Notes under the pieces: model-generated
The model's input: only the letters and a program-made list of their open reading frames with translations
What the model was told of the DNA's origin: nothing
Database searches by the model: none
Translations under genes and position numbers: made by a program
Assembly: GCF_943181435.1 (NCBI RefSeq)
Contig: NZ_OW969598.1
Span: 1,674,001 to 1,738,000, forward strand
Source of the DNA: Neisseria sp. Marseille-Q6792
GTDB taxonomy: Bacteria > Pseudomonadota > Gammaproteobacteria > Burkholderiales > Neisseriaceae
Direction of reading: 5' to 3'
Length of the DNA stretch: 64,000 nt
Shown here: positions 36,908 to 46,355 of the stretch, one piece after another
Layout: the number at the start of each line of letters is the position of its first letter
How positions within the stretch are numbered: the first letter of the stretch is position 1

Positions 36908-36983
36908 GTGGCTGTAGCTCAGTTGGTAGAGCCCCGGATTGTGATTCCGGTTGTCGTGGGTTCGAGCCCCATCAGCCACCCCA
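36908..36983 (+). tRNA. tRNA-His (anticodon GTG)
   Basis: GTGGCTG pairs with CAGCCAC; loop ATTGTGATT gives GTG; discriminator C and encoded CCA. The base before it is G, available as the -1 G of tRNA-His. Confidence 0.95.
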
Positions 36984-36987
36984 GATA

Positions 36988-37018
36988 AAGACCTGTACTT
37001 TTCAGTACAGGTCTTTTT
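36988..37018 (+). terminator. terminator of the tRNA cluster
   Basis: AAAGACCTGTACT pairs with AGTACAGGTCTTT, then more T. Four bases past tRNA-His. Confidence 0.9.
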
Positions 37019-37198
37019 CCATTTGTGCGCATTATTTGCATCAGTCATATTGGTGCAGCGGATATGCCGTCTGAAGCTGTTTTCCCTGTGGGGAAAGGGT
37101 ATTTCGGATGGGGTATGTGTGCCTTCGGCTTTGCCTTTCGTATATGCTTCTGTATCATGTAGGTTTTCTGTCTTTTATGGTTTCTGTCGGAGGCTTTG

Positions 37199-37705
37199 AT
37201 GGTTGGCCATTGGTCTGTTCCTGATTTTGAATCGAAAATCTGTCCGCCTGAGGCATTGTCCGAACGGTTGGCTCGGTTGCCGCGCCCGCTGGTGTTTACC
37301 AACGGCTGTTTCGACATCCTCCACAGGGGGCACGTTACTTATCTGGCGCAGGCGCGTTCGGCAGGGGCGGCCTTGGTTCTGGCGTTGAATACCGATGCTT
37401 CGGTGCGGCGTTTGGGCAAGGGCGGCGACCGTCCGGTCAATCCTTTGGAGAACCGTGCCGCCGTTGCCGCCGCTTTGGAAAGTGTGGATTTGGTAACGTG
37501 GTTTGACGAGGATACGCCGGCGGCGTTGATTGAGGCGGTCAAACCTGAGATTTTGGTCAAGGGCGGCGATTGGGCCGTGGATAAGATTGTCGGAGCAGTG
37601 GAAACGTTGGCGCGCGGCGGCAAGGTGTTTTCAATTCCGTTTCTGCACCAGACTTCGACGACGAAGACTTTGGCAAAAATCCGTGCGGCAGAGGGCGGAA
37701 AATGA
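37199..37705 (+). CDS. hldC: D-glycero-beta-D-manno-heptose 1-phosphate adenylyltransferase
   Basis: Nucleotidyltransferase half of RfaE/HldE as a separate 168-residue protein; makes ADP-heptose for LOS together with gmhA. Cytidylyltransferase motif [19 protein letters not shown], then [21 protein letters not shown] and EILVKGGDW, with [11 protein letters not shown] near the end. CGGAGG lies 5 bases before ATG 37199. Its stop overlaps the birA-coaX ATG by four bases. Confidence 0.92.
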   Translation: MVGHWSVPDFESKICPPEALSERLARLPRPLVFTNGCFDILHRGHVTYLAQARSAGAALVLALNTDASVRRLGKGGDRPVNPLENRAAVAAALESVDLVTWFDEDTPAALIEAVKPEILVKGGDWAVDKIVGAVETLARGGKVFSIPFLHQTSTTKTLAKIRAAEGGK

Positions 37706-39480
37706 CGGTTTTGAAGCCTTCGCACTGGCGGGTGTTGGCGGAGCTTGCCGACGGTTTGCCGCAACACGTCTCGCAACTGGCGCGTATGGCGGACATGAAG
37801 CCGCAGCAGCTCAACGGTTTTTGGCAGCAGATGCCGGCGCATATACGGGGACTGCTGCGCCAACATGATGGTTATTGGCGGCTGGTGCGCCCGCTGGCGG
37901 TTTTCGATGCCGAAAGTTTGTGCGAGTTGGGGGAAAGGTCGGGTTTTCAGACGGCATTGAAACACGAGTGCGCGTCCAGCAACGACGAGATACTGGAATT
38001 GGCGCGGATTGCGCCGAACAAGGCGCACAAAACCGTATGCGTAGCCCACCTGCAAAGTAAGGGCAGGGGGCGGCAGGGGCGGAAGTGGTCGCACCGTTTG
38101 GGCGAGTGTCTGATGTTCAGTTTCGGCTGGGTGTTTGACCGGCCGCAGTATGAGTTGGGTTCGCTGTCGCCTGTTGCGGCAGTGGCGTGCCGGCGCGCCT
38201 TGTCGCGTTTGGGTTTGGAAACGCAAATCAAGTGGCCAAACGATTTGGTCGTCGGACGCGACAAATTGGGCGGCATTCTGATTGAAACGGTCAGGACGGG
38301 CGGCAAAACGGTTGCCATCATCGGTATTGGCATCAATTTCGTGCTGCCCAAGGAAGTGGAAAACGCCGCTTCCGTGCAATCGCTGTTTCAGACGGCATCG
38401 CGGCGGGGCAATGCCGATGCCGCCGTATTGCTGGAAACGCTGTTGGCGGAACTTGATGCGGTGTTGTTGCAATATGCGCGGGATGGATTTGCGCCTTTTG
38501 TGGCGGAATATCAGGCTGCCAACCGCGACCACGGCAAGGCAGTATTGCTTTTGCGCGACGGCGAAACCGTGTGCGAAGGCACGGTTAAAGGCGTGGACGG
38601 ACAAGGCGTTCTGCACTTGGAAACGGCAGAGGGCGAACAGACGGTCGTCAGCGGCGAAATCAGCCTGCGGCCCGACGACAGGCCGGTCTCTGTTCCGAAG
38701 AAGCGGGAACCGGAACGTTTTTTGCTGTTGGACGGCGGTAACAGCCAGCTCAAGTGGGCATGGGTGGAAAACGGCATATTTACAGCAGTCAGCCGTGCAC
38801 CGTACCGTGATTTGTCCCGTTTGGGCGCAGAGTGGGCGGAAAGGGCGGATGAACGCGTCCGCATTGTCGGTTGCGCCGTGTGCGGGGAATCAAAAAAGGC
38901 ACAGGTTCAGGAACAGCTCGCAAGTACAATCGAATGGCTGCCGTCTTCCGCTCAGGCTTTAGGCATACGTAATCACTACCGTCATCCCGAAGAACATGGT
39001 TCCGACCGTTGGTTTAACGCCTTGGGCAGCCGCCGTTTCAGTCGCAATGCCTGCGTCGTCGTCAGCTGCGGAACGGCGGTAACGGTTGATGCGCTCACCG
39101 ATGACGGGCATTATCTCGGTGGAACCATCATGCCCGGTTTCCATCTAATGAAAGAATCGCTTGCCGTCAAAACGGCCAATCTAAACCGTCCTATCGGTAA
39201 AGTTTATCCGTTTCCGACCACGACGAGCAATGCCGTTGCCAGCGGTATGATGGATGCGGTTTGCGGCTCGGTTATGATGATGCACGGGCGTTTGAAAGAA
39301 AAAATCGGGGCTGGCAAGCCTGTCGATGTCATCATTACCGGCGGCGGTGCGGCAAAAGTCGCAGAAGCCATGCCGTCTGCGTTTTTAGAAGCCAATGCCG
39401 TGCGCGTTGTCGACAACCTTGTTATTTACGGGTTGTTGAACATGATTGCCGCCGAAGGCAGGGAATATGAACATATTTAG
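37702..39480 (+). CDS. birA-coaX: fused biotin-protein ligase / type III pantothenate kinase
   Basis: Encodes 592 residues joining two enzymes. N-terminal HTH (residues 1-70), BirA core with [13 protein letters not shown] biotin/ATP loop at about 113-125, [20 protein letters not shown] and a C-terminal SH3-like part to about 320. CoaX then starts at [16 protein letters not shown] (about 343), with [39 protein letters not shown] and [12 protein letters not shown]. The fusion is known in Neisseria. It links biotin attachment and CoA synthesis, overlapping hldC and followed 11 bases later by a SPOR gene. Confidence 0.95.
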   Translation: MTVLKPSHWRVLAELADGLPQHVSQLARMADMKPQQLNGFWQQMPAHIRGLLRQHDGYWRLVRPLAVFDAESLCELGERSGFQTALKHECASSNDEILELARIAPNKAHKTVCVAHLQSKGRGRQGRKWSHRLGECLMFSFGWVFDRPQYELGSLSPVAAVACRRALSRLGLETQIKWPNDLVVGRDKLGGILIETVRTGGKTVAIIGIGINFVLPKEVENAASVQSLFQTASRRGNADAAVLLETLLAELDAVLLQYARDGFAPFVAEYQAANRDHGKAVLLLRDGETVCEGTVKGVDGQGVLHLETAEGEQTVVSGEISLRPDDRPVSVPKKREPERFLLLDGGNSQLKWAWVENGIFTAVSRAPYRDLSRLGAEWAERADERVRIVGCAVCGESKKAQVQEQLASTIEWLPSSAQALGIRNHYRHPEEHGSDRWFNALGSRRFSRNACVVVSCGTAVTVDALTDDGHYLGGTIMPGFHLMKESLAVKTANLNRPIGKVYPFPTTTSNAVASGMMDAVCGSVMMMHGRLKEKIGAGKPVDVIITGGGAAKVAEAMPSAFLEANAVRVVDNLVIYGLLNMIAAEGREYEHI

Positions 39481-39491
39481 GGAATACAGAG

Positions 39492-40376
39492 ATGAAATGG
39501 CTATTTATCCTTTTGGTTGCGATTAATATTGCCGTATTCGGCGGTACGGTAGGCTACAAACTGACGCTGAAACAGGCCGACAGAATACCGGAGGCACAAA
39601 ATGCCGCAAACAATTTGCAGGTTCAACCAGTTTCCCAAACTATGCCAGTTGTTCGGAATATTCCAGTATCCGATCCTGCCGTTCGGACGGCATCTGAATC
39701 GGATACAGGCGTACTGCTCAAACAGGGCGACATCCTGAGCGAAGAACAGGCGGAGCAGTTGCGCTTGAAAAAAGAAGCGGAACAGAAAAAACTGAAAGAG
39801 AAAAAACAGCGTGAAGAAAAAGCACGCCGCGAAAAACTCGCCGCCGAAAAGGCAGGCAAAGAGGGGGGGAACAGTGAAATGAATACTGCGCCGGACGGAC
39901 GTGCTTCATGTGCGGCGCAGGCAAGCCTCACGATGGATGAAGACGACTACCATCGGATTAAAGGACTTCTGGGCAAATGGTCGCACGTTGCCAGCAGGAG
40001 CGTTGAAAAACGTACCGCCAAAGCCAAACCTGCCGACAAAACCTATCGCGTCGTCCTGCCCGTTTCCACCGATGCCGAAAATCAGGCGGCGGAGCTGTCT
40101 GCCAAAGGTTTCAACCCCATACCGTTTGACGGCGCATTGAGTTTGGGTGTCGGCAACAGCCGGGAAAACGCCCAAGCCCTGCAAAACCGGCTTGCCGGCG
40201 CAGGATTCGGCGGGGCGCATATTGTTGAACGCGCTGCGGAAACCGGCCGGCAGGACGATTCTTTGAGCGTGTCGCGTATGACGGTTTTGTTTACCGGCGT
40301 GAATGCCGCCGATGCGGACGAAATCCGTAAAATCACGTCCCCATACGGCAAACTGAGCCTCAAGTCTTGCAAATAG
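39492..40376 (+). CDS. SPOR-domain membrane protein
   Basis: Encodes 294 residues. N-terminal membrane anchor MKWLFILLVAINIAVFGGTV, then a strongly charged coiled coil (LRLKKEAEQKKLKEKKQREE to AEKAGKEGG), and a C-terminal SPOR-like module (TYRVVLPVSTDAENQAAELS, GFNPIPFD, RENAQALQNRLAGAGFGGAH). SPOR domains bind denuded peptidoglycan at the septum. A G7 tract at 39863-39869 inside the coil is a possible slippage point. Terminator follows. Confidence 0.8.
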   Translation: MKWLFILLVAINIAVFGGTVGYKLTLKQADRIPEAQNAANNLQVQPVSQTMPVVRNIPVSDPAVRTASESDTGVLLKQGDILSEEQAEQLRLKKEAEQKKLKEKKQREEKARREKLAAEKAGKEGGNSEMNTAPDGRASCAAQASLTMDEDDYHRIKGLLGKWSHVASRSVEKRTAKAKPADKTYRVVLPVSTDAENQAAELSAKGFNPIPFDGALSLGVGNSRENAQALQNRLAGAGFGGAHIVERAAETGRQDDSLSVSRMTVLFTGVNAADADEIRKITSPYGKLSLKSCK

Positions 40377-40394
40377 GCGCGAAAGCCGGACAAT

Positions 40395-40431
40395 AAATGC
40401 CAAACCCACCGCGAAGGTGGGTTTGGCATTT
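40395..40431 (+). terminator. terminator of the hldC-birA-coaX-SPOR unit
   Basis: AAATGCCAAACCCACC pairs with GGTGGGTTTGGCATTT, perfect 16-base arms around GCGAA. Confidence 0.92.
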
Positions 40432-40569
40432 CGGTTTTGAGTATCTGATATATAAAAAGGGAATGTATGTCTCGTATATGCCGACTCCAAGTGTGAAAGT
40501 GAATGATGAGGGAATACAGTGTTTAATGGTTCGGAATTGACGACTTCCGAATGGTTTTAATTATACGCT

Positions 40570-40588
40570 AATAATAATAATTATCAAT
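40570..40588. promoter_or_regulatory. candidate Fur box
   Basis: AATAATAATAATTATCAAT matches GATAATGATAATCATTATC at 13 of 19 positions. It lies 37 bases before the small frame at 40626. Confidence 0.4.
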
Positions 40589-40625
40589 AAAAATTTAAAA
40601 ATAAATGTGGATTTTTTGTAACACG

Positions 40626-40763
40626 ATGAAAAATAAACAAATTAAACTATTTGCCGATGTTTGTGATTCGGGTCGGCAAACTTTCATTGTGCCGGACAAA
40701 TCGGGGTCGGCAGGCATAACTGAGGGCTTCGTGCCTGACGGAAATAAGGTTGCCCGTGTTTGA
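40626..40763 (+). CDS. short open reading frame, unknown
   Basis: 45 codons starting MKNKQIKLFADVCDSGRQTF and ending GNKVARV, with ATG 40626 behind an AT-rich leader and the Fur-like site. No clear ribosome site and no family recognised. It may be a decayed gene or chance. Confidence 0.3.
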   Translation: MKNKQIKLFADVCDSGRQTFIVPDKSGSAGITEGFVPDGNKVARV

Positions 40764-41098
40764 ACATCCGTCCGATTTGGCGCGGACAGGGTTGTCATTC
40801 GGGGGTGTTTGAGTGTGGATTCGGGGATGCAAAAGCGGTGAAACCGTTGCGGATGAAGGCTTACGGATGGCTTTAGGTATTTTTAAATGTATTCAAACAA
40901 CAACAAAACGCTTCTTCTGTTGCCGTACTTGGGGCTTGCGTGGCAGCCTGCGCACCGTGGAGGCCGGGTGTTTCGTTGGTTGCGGTGTCGGGGCGGGCGG
41001 CAAGGTTTTCCGGCTGGTTTCCCTGTTCCTCACGACAAAGCCGTGATGCCGGGGAATGGCGGTTTGTCCGTTTCAGGCTGCCGCCGTTTTGAGCCACG

Positions 41099-41129
41099 AT
41101 GCCGTCTGAAGCCTTCAGACGGCATTTTT
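41099..41129. terminator. inverted DNA uptake sequence hairpin after thiG
   Basis: GATGCCGTCTGAAG and CTTCAGACGGCAT with a one-base or no loop; terminates the minus-strand thiamine operon. Confidence 0.75.
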
Positions 41130-41139
41130 GCCGCCTTTT

Positions 41140-41928
41140 TCAATATTCCGCCGAATGCCAAAACGGTTGTCCGACTGTCGGCGTACTGGCTTGCGCTTTG
41201 GTGCGAGCCTCGACCGGTTCGGCTTCAAATGCCAGTCGTCCGGATTCGACGGCGAGTGCAAAAGCGCGCGCCATATTGACCGGATCGCCGCTGCGGGAAA
41301 CGGCGGTGTTCAAAAGCACGCCGTCAAAGCCCCATTCCATCATTTGCGCCGCTTGAGAAGGCAAGCCCAAGCCTGCGTCGATAATCAGCGGTGTATCGGG
41401 CAGGCGTTCGCGTAGGACGTTCAACGCGTAGGCGTGAACCGCGCCCAAACCCGTGCCGATCGGAGCCGCCCACGGCATCAACGCCTGACAGCCCGCGTCG
41501 AGCAGGCGGCGGCAGGCAATCAGGTCTTCGGTGCAATAAGGCAACACTTTGAAGCCGTCTTGAATCAGGATTTCCGCCGCTTCGACAAGTTGGAACACAT
41601 CCGGCTGCAAGGTGTCGTCGTCGCCGATGAGTTCGAGCTTAATCCAATCGGTTTCAAACACTTCGCGCGCCATCTGCGCCGTCGTAACCGCTTCCTGCAC
41701 GCTTTGGCAGCCTGCGGTGTTCGGCAGGACGGGCACGCCGGTTTCCTGAAGCAGCGACCAAAACCCCTGACCGTGCGTCTCGCCGCCGCTTCCCGCGCGG
41801 CGCAACGAGACGGTAATCATCGCGGGTTGGGCGATACGGACGGATTGTTTGAGGATTTCGGGGGTCGGGTAGGCAGCCGTACCGAGCAGCAGCCGTGAAG
41901 GGAAAGTTTCTCCGTATAGGGTGAGCAT
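41140..41928 (-). CDS. thiG: thiazole synthase
   Basis: Builds the thiazole phosphate of thiamine from DXP, ThiS-thiocarboxylate and dehydroglycine. Encodes 262 residues from ATG 41928 ([20 protein letters not shown]), with AAGGAACC upstream. TIM barrel with the Schiff-base Lys in [10 protein letters not shown], and [20 protein letters not shown] then [12 protein letters not shown] phosphate site. Last gene of the operon; a frame extending to 42006 passes through a DNA uptake sequence and is rejected. Confidence 0.95.
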   Translation of the reverse strand: MLTLYGETFPSRLLLGTAAYPTPEILKQSVRIAQPAMITVSLRRAGSGGETHGQGFWSLLQETGVPVLPNTAGCQSVQEAVTTAQMAREVFETDWIKLELIGDDDTLQPDVFQLVEAAEILIQDGFKVLPYCTEDLIACRRLLDAGCQALMPWAAPIGTGLGAVHAYALNVLRERLPDTPLIIDAGLGLPSQAAQMMEWGFDGVLLNTAVSRSGDPVNMARAFALAVESGRLAFEAEPVEARTKAQASTPTVGQPFWHSAEY

Positions 41929-42006
41929 GATGGGTTCCTTGGTATGGTTGTCGGGTGCGATGCCGTCTGAAAGCCGGAGGCGTGCCTTTGGGGTTTCAGA
42001 CGGCAT

Positions 42007-42201
42007 TCAGCCGCCGACCACCGGCCGCACGATATCGACTTTGTCGTTTTCGTTCAAAACCGTTTCCGCATACGCGCCTTTGGGGACGAAAACGGTGTTG
42101 ACCGCCACGGCAAAAGGCTTTTGCGGCGCGGTTTGGGCGATGAGGTCGGCAACGGTCGTGCCGTGAAGTTCGGCGGGTTCGCCGTTTAAGATGATGTTCA
42201 T
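42007..42201 (-). CDS. thiS: thiamine biosynthesis sulfur carrier ThiS
   Basis: Encodes 64 residues of ubiquitin-like fold ending in the obligatory Gly-Gly (DIVRPVVGG), which is adenylated and thiocarboxylated. MNIILNGEPAELHGTTVADL at the start. Its adenylyltransferase is not in this operon; the ThiF/MoeB-like gene at 54744-55514 is the candidate. Confidence 0.94.
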   Translation of the reverse strand: MNIILNGEPAELHGTTVADLIAQTAPQKPFAVAVNTVFVPKGAYAETVLNENDKVDIVRPVVGG

Positions 42202-42315
42202 GGTTTCTCGATATTTCGGTGTTTATAGAGGTTTTCAGACGACCTTTGTAAATGTTGGGTTGCAAGCGAACCTGCAACATTTGTGTCTATTAATATTTTT
42301 ATGTTCAATTATTTA

Positions 42316-42963
42316 TTATTTTTCTATTTCAATCCCATTAATATAGGCAAATTTAATCATAGTAGCTCCATTAAATTCACATATGTCTAATGAAATGCTT
42401 TCCTTTGGTAATTCATTCAAAGAATTATAAAAACCAATATACTTTTTTCTTAATTTGTCTTTTTTGATTATTTTATTAAAATACTGCTGCGCCTTAGCTT
42501 TTCCGCTAAAATAATAGATGTAATACAATAAATTATAGTCATTCATATCCTCATTTATAATTTTTTCAATATTGGTTTCTGTGTCCTCAAAATCGTCAAA
42601 TAACGGTATTATATGCTCCCTTATAAGTTTGCTAACATCCTCTACCGTATATTTATAGCTTGCTCCTGCTAACTGCCACCAAATCCAAGGTTTTCTATTT
42701 ATCAAGCTCCCCAACTCTCCGCCATATATAAAACCATTATTGATATTTGCCTTTTTCATATCTTTTGAGTAAATGGCGATATGTGGAATAAATTGCACGC
42801 TACATTGATAATTGTGCCTATCAGCCTGAAAATAGATTTCAAATGTAATATCCCTGTTTTTAGATACTCTCTTTAATTTCTGCCCTTTAGAAATTATCTT
42901 AAAATCAGGAAATTTACTTGCTATTTCTTGCCATGCTTTTTCACATAACTCTCTTGGTTTCAT
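42316..42963 (-). CDS. AT-rich hypothetical protein inserted in the thiamine operon
   Basis: Encodes 215 residues from ATG 42963, with AAGGAG 11 bases upstream. Begins MKPRELCEKAWQEIASKFPD and contains ISKGQKLKRVSKNRDITFEI and WIWWQLAGASYKY. The first half resembles DUF4304-type proteins, which occur near toxin/immunity genes; this is weak. Base composition (about 30 percent GC) is far below thiS and thiE on either side. No thiamine role is evident; probably horizontally acquired. Confidence 0.7.
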   Translation of the reverse strand: MKPRELCEKAWQEIASKFPDFKIISKGQKLKRVSKNRDITFEIYFQADRHNYQCSVQFIPHIAIYSKDMKKANINNGFIYGGELGSLINRKPWIWWQLAGASYKYTVEDVSKLIREHIIPLFDDFEDTETNIEKIINEDMNDYNLLYYIYYFSGKAKAQQYFNKIIKKDKLRKKYIGFYNSLNELPKESISLDICEFNGATMIKFAYINGIEIEK

Positions 42964-43098
42964 TGTTATCAAATTGCTCCTTATGTATCTTTTTAAAATT
43001 TTAAAATATGATAAAAATGAATAAAATAAAAAATAAATTCCTCTGTAAATATATTATCTGGTACGTCTGGTTTTAGACTTTATTATTTTCAGACGACC

Positions 43099-43716
43099 TT
43101 ATTCATTCCACAAAGCCTGAAACGCTTTAACCACGGCTTCGGGATTTGTCGCTTCGGTAACGGCACGGACGACGGCGAGTGAGGAAACGCCGGTTGCCAA
43201 TACCTCTTCAGCATTGTTCAAATCGATGCCGCCAATGGCGACGACGGGCGTGCCGCCTGCCTGTTTCACATATTCGCGCAGTTTGTCCAAGCCTTGCGGG
43301 GCGGTGGGCATTTGCTTGGTCGTGGTCGGGAAAATCGCGCCGCTGGCGACGTAGCTGGGGTGTACGGACAGGGCGCGGTCGAGTTCGGCGACGGAGTGCG
43401 TACTCAAACCCAAGCGCAAACCGGCGGCGGCTATGGCGGCAAGGTCGGCGGTGTCCATGTCTTCTTGTCCGAGATGCACGCCGTACGCGCCTGCTTCTAT
43501 CGCTTCGCGCCAGTGGTCATTGATGAAAAGCTGCGTACGGCTGCCCTGACAGGCGGCGACACAGCGGGCGATTTCGCGTTTCAATTCATCGCCGTGCAGG
43601 GTTTTGCAGCGCAGTTGCACCGTGTCGGCACCTGCTTTGACCATGCGCTCCACCCAATCGGCGGTGGGAACGACGGCGTAGAATTTGAGCGGGGATTTCA
43701 AGGGGGGGAAGGTCAT
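43099..43716 (-). CDS. thiE: thiamine-phosphate synthase
   Basis: Joins HMP-PP and thiazole phosphate. Encodes 205 residues. Motifs: VQLRCKTLHGDELKREIA, LFINDHWREAIEAGAYGVHL then GQED, GLSTHSVAELDRA, YVASGAIFPTTTK and VAIGGIDLNNAEEVLATG. Codons 3-5 contain a C7 tract (43708-43702 on the minus strand); the gene is in frame here, but slippage there would switch it off. Confidence 0.95.
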   Translation of the reverse strand: MTFPPLKSPLKFYAVVPTADWVERMVKAGADTVQLRCKTLHGDELKREIARCVAACQGSRTQLFINDHWREAIEAGAYGVHLGQEDMDTADLAAIAAAGLRLGLSTHSVAELDRALSVHPSYVASGAIFPTTTKQMPTAPQGLDKLREYVKQAGGTPVVAIGGIDLNNAEEVLATGVSSLAVVRAVTEATNPEAVVKAFQALWNE

Positions 43717-43737
43717 AGGGTGTCCTTTCAGACGGCT

Positions 43738-44838
43738 TTAATCTTGTCTTCCAATATACGCCAAACCGCTTTCTTCATCACGTTCGGGTGCGTCTTTTCC
43801 GTCAAACAGTGCCACTGCCAATCTGACGGCGGCGGCGGTTACGGCGGGGGAAATCATGAAACCGTGGCGGAAAAGGCCGTTGATTTCAATCAGGCGTCGG
43901 GCGCGGTTGTAACGGATTTCGGGGTTGTGGTGATTGAGCGTGGGGCGCAGGCCGGTAGCGATTTCGAGGATGTCGGCTTCGCCGAAGGCAGGATGGACGG
44001 CATAGAGTGCGGATAAGAGTTCCAGCCCGGAACGCACGCTGGCGGGGGCTTGGCTTTCGCTTTCGATTTGGGTCGCGCCGATGACGAAGATGTGGTTTTC
44101 TTTTGGGGCGATGTAGAGCGGATAACGCGGGTGCAGTAGGCGCACGGGGCGGTTGAGCGTGATTTCGGGTGTGTAAACCCGCGCCACTTCGCCGCGTATG
44201 CCGCGCAAGGTGCTGGTGTGCTTGGGGGATTGGTTCCACGCGGTTTTTGCGCCGTAGCCGCGGCAGTCGATCAGCCAGTCGTATTGAGCTTGCAGGTCTT
44301 CGGGGGCGCATTCGTGTTCCCAATGGCAAGGGACGTTCAGTTCGTCCAAAGCGTCGGCAAGTGCAGACAATATTTGCCGCCCGTCGAGCTGGCCTTCGGT
44401 CGGCAGGTAGATGCCGTCTGAAAAACGTCCGCCGAGTTGCGGTTCGCGTTCGGCGATTTCATCTGCGCGCCAACGGACGATTTCGTCATCCGCCACGCCG
44501 CCGCGTTTGAGATGGCGGACGAACTCGCTGGATAAAGGTTTGTCCTGCCCGTGCCACACAATCAGGCTGCCGTTTTCCTGCATCATGGCAGGCGTTTTCA
44601 GACGGCCTCTGATGTTGCGCCAAAGCGGAATGCTCTGTCTGCCCAGTTTGATGATTTCAGGTGTGGCTTCGACCGCTTCCGCCGCAGGCGCGAGCATGGC
44701 GGCGGCAACATAAGCGGCGGCGTGTTCGCCTTGGCGGGTGCCTTTGTCGAAAAGTGCAATCTGATAACCTTGTTCTGCAAGTTGCAGTGCGGTCAGCCTT
44801 CCTGAGAGGCCGCCGCCGAGGATGGCGATACGGGTCAT
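43738..44838 (-). CDS. thiO: glycine oxidase ThiO
   Basis: FAD enzyme producing dehydroglycine for thiazole synthesis. Encodes 366 residues, starting MTRIAILGGGLSGRLTALQL (dinucleotide-binding GxGxxG). C-terminal GLRPTLNHHNPEIR and LFRHGFMISPAVTAAAVRL typical of the family. ATG overlaps the cytX stop (ATGA), so the two are coupled; thiE follows 21 bases later. Confidence 0.93.
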   Translation of the reverse strand: MTRIAILGGGLSGRLTALQLAEQGYQIALFDKGTRQGEHAAAYVAAAMLAPAAEAVEATPEIIKLGRQSIPLWRNIRGRLKTPAMMQENGSLIVWHGQDKPLSSEFVRHLKRGGVADDEIVRWRADEIAEREPQLGGRFSDGIYLPTEGQLDGRQILSALADALDELNVPCHWEHECAPEDLQAQYDWLIDCRGYGAKTAWNQSPKHTSTLRGIRGEVARVYTPEITLNRPVRLLHPRYPLYIAPKENHIFVIGATQIESESQAPASVRSGLELLSALYAVHPAFGEADILEIATGLRPTLNHHNPEIRYNRARRLIEINGLFRHGFMISPAVTAAAVRLAVALFDGKDAPERDEESGLAYIGRQD

Positions 44839-46070
44839 GACGGGTTCCTTTGTATGTCGGATGATTTTTTAAATGGTAGGCGTACCGATACGGTGGCAAT
44901 GGCGGTAGCAATCATTACGGGTGCGGTCAGGCCGATGCTGCTTTCCCAGCCTGCCGACAGCAGGGAGCGGTAGAGGATGAAGCCGGCCAGCCATAAGGCC
45001 AGTCCGACAACATCAAAGCCTTTTACTTCCTCACGTCGTTTTAAGACGAAGAAGTCGGCAATCAAAACTGCCGCCATCGGCGCAAATACCGAGCCGATCA
45101 AGAGGAGGAAGTTTTCATATTCGGTAACGGGCAGGAGGACGGCAAGCAGTGTGCCGACAACGGCGACGGCAACAGCGACGGGTGTTTCCGAAAGTTTGGC
45201 GGAAATATTGTTGGCACTTACGCCGGCGGAGTAAGCATCGAGAAAAGTGGTGGTAACGGTCGACAGGACGACTGCCAGAATGCCCGTTATGCCCAAGCCC
45301 GCGCCCAACAGGATTTTTGCCACATCGGTTTCTCCGGTAAACAACGCCGCTGCCAAACCTAAGGCATACATCCAGCAGCCCGTCAGCGTATAGGCGAGCG
45401 TTGCCGTCAGGGTTGCCGCAAACGGGCGGCGTGCTTGGCGCGTGTAGTCGGCGGCCAGCGGCAGCCAGGAAAGCGGCATGACGGCGGACAGTTCGACTGC
45501 CGTTCCGAAGCTCATGCCGTCTGAAACCTGTGCGGCGGTGCTGCCTGCCGTGGAAAAGACTTCGGCACTCAGCCACAGAACCGCCAACAGCATCAGCACC
45601 ATCGAACCGGTTTTCAGCCAGCCTGTTTTGCGTGCGCCGAAAACCAGCCACAAGATAATCAGCGCGCCGTTGGCAAAAGCCCACCAGGAAAACGACCCGT
45701 TTTGCCAGAGCATTTTGCCCAGTGCGGAACTTGCCGCCGCACCCGAATAAATCATGACGGCCGTCCAGCCGACCAGTTGCAGCACGTTCGCCGCCGAAAA
45801 TAAGACGGAACCGCCTGTGCCGAACGACAGGCGTATGCTTTCCATCGCGCTTTTTTGCGTGAATGCGCCGATATATGCCGCCGCGAAAAACAATATGCCG
45901 CCGATGGCATGGCCGATCAGCAGTGCTGCCAAACCGCGTTGCCAGCCCAAGGGGGCGAGCAGTGTGCCCGTGCTGATTTCGGCAATTGATACCGCCGCGC
46001 CGAACCAAATCAGTCCGATGCCGGCAGCGGAGGCGGCAGACGAAGGTTGTTGTGAAATATTGCCCGACAT
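44835..46070 (-). CDS. cytX: hydroxymethylpyrimidine transporter CytX
   Basis: NCS1 family (cytosine permease-like) inner membrane transporter, 411 residues and about 12 membrane segments. Starts MSGNISQQPSSAASAAGIGL then IWFGAAVSIAEISTGTLLAP and ALLIGHAIGGILFFAAAYIG. CytX members are tied to thiamine operons and are thought to import the HMP precursor. First gene behind the TPP riboswitch. Confidence 0.9.
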   Translation of the reverse strand: MSGNISQQPSSAASAAGIGLIWFGAAVSIAEISTGTLLAPLGWQRGLAALLIGHAIGGILFFAAAYIGAFTQKSAMESIRLSFGTGGSVLFSAANVLQLVGWTAVMIYSGAAASSALGKMLWQNGSFSWWAFANGALIILWLVFGARKTGWLKTGSMVLMLLAVLWLSAEVFSTAGSTAAQVSDGMSFGTAVELSAVMPLSWLPLAADYTRQARRPFAATLTATLAYTLTGCWMYALGLAAALFTGETDVAKILLGAGLGITGILAVVLSTVTTTFLDAYSAGVSANNISAKLSETPVAVAVAVVGTLLAVLLPVTEYENFLLLIGSVFAPMAAVLIADFFVLKRREEVKGFDVVGLALWLAGFILYRSLLSAGWESSIGLTAPVMIATAIATVSVRLPFKKSSDIQRNPS

Positions 46071-46148
46071 ATGGCGTCCTTTAAAAAGAAGGAAGGTGGG
46101 CGGGGAAGTGCGGAAAGGGAACGGAAGCCCGAACGGGCAGGGAAGGTT

Positions 46149-46235
46149 TGTTTCCTACGCAGGCATTACCCCGACAGGTTCTACGGATTTTGCTTTCGCA
46201 ATCTCAGCCGCCCAGCGGGCAGCACTCCGACAAAG
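46149..46235 (-). promoter_or_regulatory. TPP riboswitch (THI element)
   Basis: Minus strand has the conserved core GGCGGCTGAGA, then AGAACCTGTCGGGGTAATGCC and GCGTAGGAAAC, with outer pairing CGGAG/CTGCG-type stems. It leads cytX-thiO-thiE-thiS-thiG and should repress them when TPP is bound. Confidence 0.95.
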
Positions 46236-46355
46236 AGCTTTAAGTGTACACAAAAGCAGGGGATGTTGGCAAAAATCTTACATTTCAGGCGGCACGATAC
46301 ATTTTAATAACAAATGCCGTATAATCGGCCCACTGATTTTTTATGCTCAGACACC

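Larger units (their letters stand above)
40432..41098. other. intergenic region between SPOR gene and thiG, no convincing gene
   Basis: Holds an AT-rich stretch at 40555-40620 with a Fur-like site, a 45-codon open frame, and a GC-rich half (40800-41098) with only overlapping weak frames on both strands. None of those frames has a ribosome site or a recognisable domain. Confidence 0.5.

Noticed and set aside
40873..41097. Minus-strand frame of 74 codons starting at GTG
   Set aside because: No ribosome site or domain, overlaps a DNA uptake sequence hairpin; composition fits GC-rich noncoding DNA.
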